Shown here: piece after piece, positions 5,705 to 7,307 of the stretch
Layout: every line of letters starts with the position of its first letter
Position numbering within the stretch: the first letter of the stretch is position 1
NCBI GenBank assembly: GCA_017647245.1
Contig: JAGCKY010000147.1
Coordinates: 1 to 7,307 of the forward strand
DNA length: 7,307 nucleotides
Source: Elusimicrobiaceae bacterium
Lineage (GTDB): Bacteria > Elusimicrobiota > Elusimicrobia > Elusimicrobiales > Elusimicrobiaceae
Direction: 5' to 3'
Notes under the pieces: generated by a model
Database searches by the model: none
Told to the model about the DNA's origin: nothing
The model's input: the letters and a program-made list of their open reading frames with translations, nothing else
Program-made: the position numbers and the translations under genes

Positions 5705-5866
5705 GACAATTTGAGTTGGCTTTGTTTTTAGCTCCTTAACGGAGACTGCGGATTATCCGCGAGCTATCACCTAAAAACAAGGTTGTCTATTTCGTGTAAG
5801 ACTTTACACGAAGGGCAGCTTTGTTTTGGCAGTGTGATAGCTCGCTAAACAAACGCTGCCTTTTTT
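5705..5866 (+). ncRNA. Structured RNA copy B, pseudoknotted, same fold as copy A
   Basis: The same order of elements as copy A with mostly different sequence. The closing helix is GACAA (5705-5709) / TTGTC (5783-5787) and TTGTTTTTAG (5722-5731) / CTAAAAACAA (5771-5780). P2 is CTCC (5732-5735) / GGAG (5741-5744) with a 5-base loop. P3 is GCGGA (5748-5752) / TCCGC (5756-5760). P4 is CGTGTAA (5793-5799) / TTACACG (5804-5810). P5 is GGCAGC (5814-5819) / GCTGCC (5855-5860) extended by TTTGTTT (5820-5826) / AAACAAA (5847-5853), then T6. The P5 loop GTGATAGCTC (5834-5843) is a perfect 10-bp complement of GAGCTATCAC (5761-5770). P2, P3, the P5 extension and the pseudoknot differ between copies yet remain paired. 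The 5' side of the closing helix carries 12 unpaired bases absent from copy A. Confidence 0.75.
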
Positions 5867-5883
5867 ATTTAATGTACCCCCGG

Positions 5884-5909
5884 CCGGAAATGGCGCAAGC
5901 TGTTTCCGG
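5884..5909 (+). other. Hairpin with GNRA tetraloop
   Basis: CCGGAAATGGC (5884-5894) pairs with GCTGTTTCCGG (5899-5909) over 11 bp, two of them G-U, closed by the GNRA tetraloop GCAA. G-U pairs plus a GNRA loop argue for function as RNA on the plus strand. It lies directly between two TACCCCCGG strands (5875-5883, 5913-5921). Confidence 0.55.
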
Positions 5910-5910
5910 T

Positions 5911-5942
5911 AATACCCCCGGAACTCATCCCGGGGGTATTTT
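5911..5942 (+). terminator. Strong terminator-like hairpin after the RNA array
   Basis: AATACCCCCGG (5911-5921) and CCGGGGGTATT (5930-5940) form a perfect 11-bp stem with an 8-base loop, ending in TTTT (5939-5942). It is self-complementary enough to act on both strands and would insulate the RNA array from the tRNA-Ala transcript coming from the right. The upstream TACCCCCGG (5875-5883) can compete for the same 3' strand. Confidence 0.6.
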
Positions 5943-5948
5943 GATGAC

Positions 5949-5990
5949 AAAAAAGCCGCCCAAAGGCGGCTATTAAAAAGTGGACCCGAC
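5949..5990 (-). repeat. 42-bp direct repeat: duplicate of tRNA-Ala 3' end and terminator
   Basis: This stretch is identical to 6213-6254, which contains the last ten bases of tRNA-Ala and its GCCGCC/GGCGGC terminator. The match ends sharply on the tRNA side, and nothing resembling the rest of a tRNA follows at 5991. The placement (intact tRNA, then extra DNA downstream of its 3' end, then a second copy of the 3' end) is that of an attachment-site pair. No integrase gene lies between the repeats. Confidence 0.8.
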
Positions 5991-6212
5991 TGTTGTAAAT
6001 GCCGTCCGACGTGATGGGAAAAAAACAGTTGATTCGCTGATTTTTTCAGATTTGAGGCAGATTTGCGTTGTAAGTTGCCCGCATAGGCGTAGCGCTAGCT
6101 ACGTCAAGGGCAAGTCAGCGCAAAGATGCCCAAATGTGGAAAATAGTTGCGCAGGCTAGCAACAAAAGACAAAAATTTATTTTTGGATTTTGTGCGTATA
6201 TCGTCTGACAAT
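5991..6212. other. Non-coding interval between tRNA-end repeats, with nested palindrome
   Basis: No credible gene is seen here; the only ORF (6104-6286, minus) starts inside the tRNA gene. The main structure is a three-level palindrome at 6062-6124: TTTGCG/CGCAAA outermost, TTGCCC/GGGCAA in the middle, CGTAGC/GCTACG innermost around GCTA. Other minor items are an 8-bp tandem repeat CAGATTTG (6047-6054, 6058-6065) and a GTTGC/GCAAC hairpin near 6146-6163. It may be the remnant of a small element integrated at the tRNA. Confidence 0.55.
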
Positions 6213-6234
6213 AAAAAAGCCGCCCAAAGGCGGC
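6213..6234 (-). terminator. Terminator of tRNA-Ala
   Basis: On the minus strand GCCGCC and GGCGGC form a 6-bp GC stem followed by six T, starting eleven bases after the tRNA 3' end. It is part of the 42-bp direct repeat, so a second identical terminator exists at 5949-5970. Confidence 0.85.
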
Positions 6235-6244
6235 TATTAAAAAG

Positions 6245-6317
6245 TGGACCCGACAAGGATCGAACTTGCGACCTCCTGCATGCCATGCAGGCGCTCTCCC
6301 AGCTGAGCTACGGGCCC
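6245..6317 (-). tRNA. tRNA-Ala (anticodon GGC)
   Basis: A 73-base cloverleaf on the minus strand. The acceptor stem GGGCCCG/CGGGTCC includes the G3-U70 pair that identifies alanine tRNAs. The D-arm reads AGCTCAGCTGGGAGAGC, the anticodon stem is CCTGC/GCAGG around loop ATGGCAT (anticodon GGC), and the T-arm is GCAAGTTCGATCCTTGT. The discriminator is A and no CCA is encoded, so CCA is added enzymatically. It decodes GCC and GCU. Confidence 0.96.
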
Positions 6318-6337
6318 GTGTAAAACGGTACCTCTAT

Positions 6338-6366
6338 AGTATAGCAATTTTTGCACAATTTGAAAA
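6338..6366 (-). promoter_or_regulatory. Promoter of tRNA-Ala
   Basis: On the minus strand TATACT (6343-6338) lies about 20 bases before the tRNA, with a weak -35 TTTTCA (6366-6361) at 17-bp spacing. The predicted start is near 6331. Confidence 0.5.
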
Positions 6367-6371
6367 GATGC

Positions 6372-7157
6372 TTATTTCTTGGACGTATGCGGAAAAACTA
6401 AATCCGGATTAGGATTGACCACTTTGGGCATATATGCCTGGTCCCACGTAGTGCCGCCCCAGACAAGCGCTTTTTGCGGCGCAGTTTGTTTGACAGGCGC
6501 AGACTTGGGAGCCGGTGCGGGTTTGGGCGCCGCTTGCTCGTTTTGTGTTTTGAGTGTGTTTAAATAAGCATCTTTTTCCGACTGTGTATAAAAGGTTTGT
6601 GTCAGTTTTTTGTTTTCAAACAGGAACCAATTCTTTTGCGGCGTAGGCGTGTTGATATCGCTATACATCATTTGGTAAAGCGCTGTATTTTCCGGCAAAT
6701 TATCGTCGGATTGCAACCGGGCGCGCTTGCCGTAAGCACTTTCAAAATCCGCTTGTGTCAAACCGATATTAATGCCATATTTTTTATTAATGGCCAACGC
6801 ATCAGCAGGGGTAGCGGCAACAGCTATAAAAGTTTGCGGGGTTTCGGCTTTGAACAGAAATTTGCGAAATTGCCCGTCGGTAAAATATTCCACCAGCATA
6901 TATTCCGCTTTCGCGCCGCGCACAATACCGTCTCGGTCCGATACAACGGGCACGGCATACAAAAGTTGCTCACGCGTTTTACCGCGCCACTTTTGAGTCA
7001 GTTGGCGTGTGTTATAATTCCACAGCATAGCAGCCGGGTGCGGCGCGGCGGTGGCAGAATCACCCTGCATTTCAATGACAATTTCATCGGCTTCTTGTGC
7101 AAGCGCGCAAGGAATAAATACAGCAATTAAAATAAATGGAAAAAGATATCGTTTCAT
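6372..7157 (-). CDS. Exported protein of unknown function with Pro/Ala-rich linker
   Basis: The family is not recognised. The 261-residue protein starts with a signal peptide: basic MKR, a hydrophobic core (5-16) and a likely signal peptidase I site after CALA (residue 20). The context of Cys17 does not fit a lipobox, so it is probably periplasmic or surface exposed. The mature part has no Cys. Residues 60-205 look like a compact alpha/beta region; IGLTQADFESAYGK (131-144) loosely resembles the GMT..EV...yG turn-helix of BamE-like domains, a weak hint only. A Pro/Ala/Lys linker (209-228) leads to a short tail rich in Trp, Pro and Asn. The start is forced: an in-frame TAG lies ten to twelve bases upstream, and there is no Shine-Dalgarno. 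An extended -10 box ends seven bases before the ATG, suggesting a leaderless mRNA. Confidence 0.8.
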   Translation of the reverse strand: MKRYLFPFILIAVFIPCALAQEADEIVIEMQGDSATAAPHPAAMLWNYNTRQLTQKWRGKTREQLLYAVPVVSDRDGIVRGAKAEYMLVEYFTDGQFRKFLFKAETPQTFIAVAATPADALAINKKYGINIGLTQADFESAYGKRARLQSDDNLPENTALYQMMYSDINTPTPQKNWFLFENKKLTQTFYTQSEKDAYLNTLKTQNEQAAPKPAPAPKSAPVKQTAPQKALVWGGTTWDQAYMPKVVNPNPDLVFPHTSKK

Positions 7158-7163
7158 ATCAGT

Positions 7164-7172
7164 AGTCTAGCA
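7164..7172 (-). promoter_or_regulatory. Extended -10 promoter of the exported-protein gene
   Basis: TGCTAGACT on the minus strand fits an extended -10 (TGn followed by TAnnnT). Transcription would start at or within a base of the A of ATG (7157). No good -35 is seen, which is usual for extended -10 promoters. Confidence 0.45.
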
Positions 7173-7229
7173 TTTTTGAGCTGGTGGACGGGCGCTTTCT
7201 TGGTGGACTTTTTATCTGAAAAACAGGGA

Positions 7230-7252
7230 TTGACTTTTTTGGGGGGTACAAT
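7230..7252 (+). promoter_or_regulatory. Pilin-type promoter with T6G6 tract, short spacer
   Basis: TTGACT (7230-7235) and TACAAT (7247-7252) are separated by only 11 bp made of T5 and G6. The flanks match the pilin promoters: a similar AAAACAGGGATTGACT lead-in, and TACAATACGGGGGTAG identical to that of pilin gene 2. At this spacing the promoter should be inactive. Its gene would lie to the right, outside the window; a pilin-like gene is the natural guess. Confidence 0.6.
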
Positions 7253-7276
7253 ACGGGGGTAGTGAGTATTTTTAAA

Positions 7277-7306
7277 GTCGTCATTGCGGGCATGGACCCG
7301 CAATCT
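7277..7306 (+). repeat. Palindromic repeat of the type found in the prepilin leader
   Basis: GTCGTC is followed by ATTGCGGG (7283-7290), a 6-base spacer and CCCGCAAT (7297-7304), then CT. The arrangement GTCRTC, AT-palindrome-AT, CT is the same as both ends of the element at 1384-1513. The window ends here, so it is unknown whether this is a single unit or the left end of a longer element. Confidence 0.6.
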
Positions 7307-7307
7307 A

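Noticed and set aside
5505..5866. Riboswitch, CRISPR array or retron RNA
   Set aside because: No downstream gene on the strand, no repeat-spacer pattern and no reverse transcriptase or cas gene in the window; consensus sequences of common riboswitches were not seen.
6104..6286. Minus-strand ORF of 60 residues
   Set aside because: It begins inside tRNA-Ala (the MACRRSQVRSLSGP opening is tRNA sequence) and runs through the terminator.
6597..7130. Plus-strand ORF of 177 residues
   Set aside because: It is fully antisense to the signal-peptide protein; its composition is that of a shadow frame and it has no ribosome site.

Overview
The window looks like chromosomal DNA of a host-associated, strictly anaerobic bacterium. 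The best guess is a gut Elusimicrobium-like member of the Elusimicrobia. The pointers are two pilin genes with a near-identical FTLIELLVVVLIIGILAAIALPQYEKAV-type N-terminus (from memory, typical of the many pseudopilin genes in that group), an electron-bifurcating NfnAB transhydrogenase and AT-rich intergenic DNA. The lineage call is inference; the gene calls rest on visible motifs.

Layout, left to right: a 5'-partial-window purB (adenylosuccinate lyase, minus strand, running off the left edge); a type IV pilin-like gene (plus) whose leader peptide is enlarged by a palindromic repeat element; nfnA and nfnB (minus, one operon, nfnB first); a divergent YtxH-family membrane protein gene (plus); a second, Cys-rich pilin-like gene (minus); a gene-free stretch of about 900 bases (5316-6244); a tRNA-Ala(GGC) gene (minus); an unrecognised exported protein (minus); and at the right edge another promoter of the pilin type followed by a palindromic repeat.

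The gene-free stretch is the most interesting part. It holds two tandem RNAs of about 165 nt with the same fold: a long closing helix around two small hairpins, a GUGUAA hairpin, and a terminator-like hairpin whose loop pairs back to the first domain as a pseudoknot. The paired segments differ in sequence between the copies but stay complementary, which is strong internal evidence for selection on structure. I do not recognise the class. Next to them are a GNRA-capped hairpin, a strong terminator hairpin, and a 42-bp exact duplicate of the tRNA-Ala 3' end plus its terminator, which looks like a tRNA integration scar.

The second theme is regulation of pilin genes. Both pilin promoters share a 19-bp block containing the -35 box, followed by a homopolymeric T tract (15 or 12 T) filling the -35/-10 spacer, so the spacers are 19 and 16 bp. 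A third related promoter at the right edge has a T6G6 tract and an 11-bp spacer. This is the classic architecture for phase variation by slipped-strand mispairing, here apparently used as a promoter family. purB and the exported-protein gene instead have -10 boxes so close to their ATG that their mRNAs are probably leaderless, whereas the pilin, nfnB and ytxH genes have good Shine-Dalgarno sequences.
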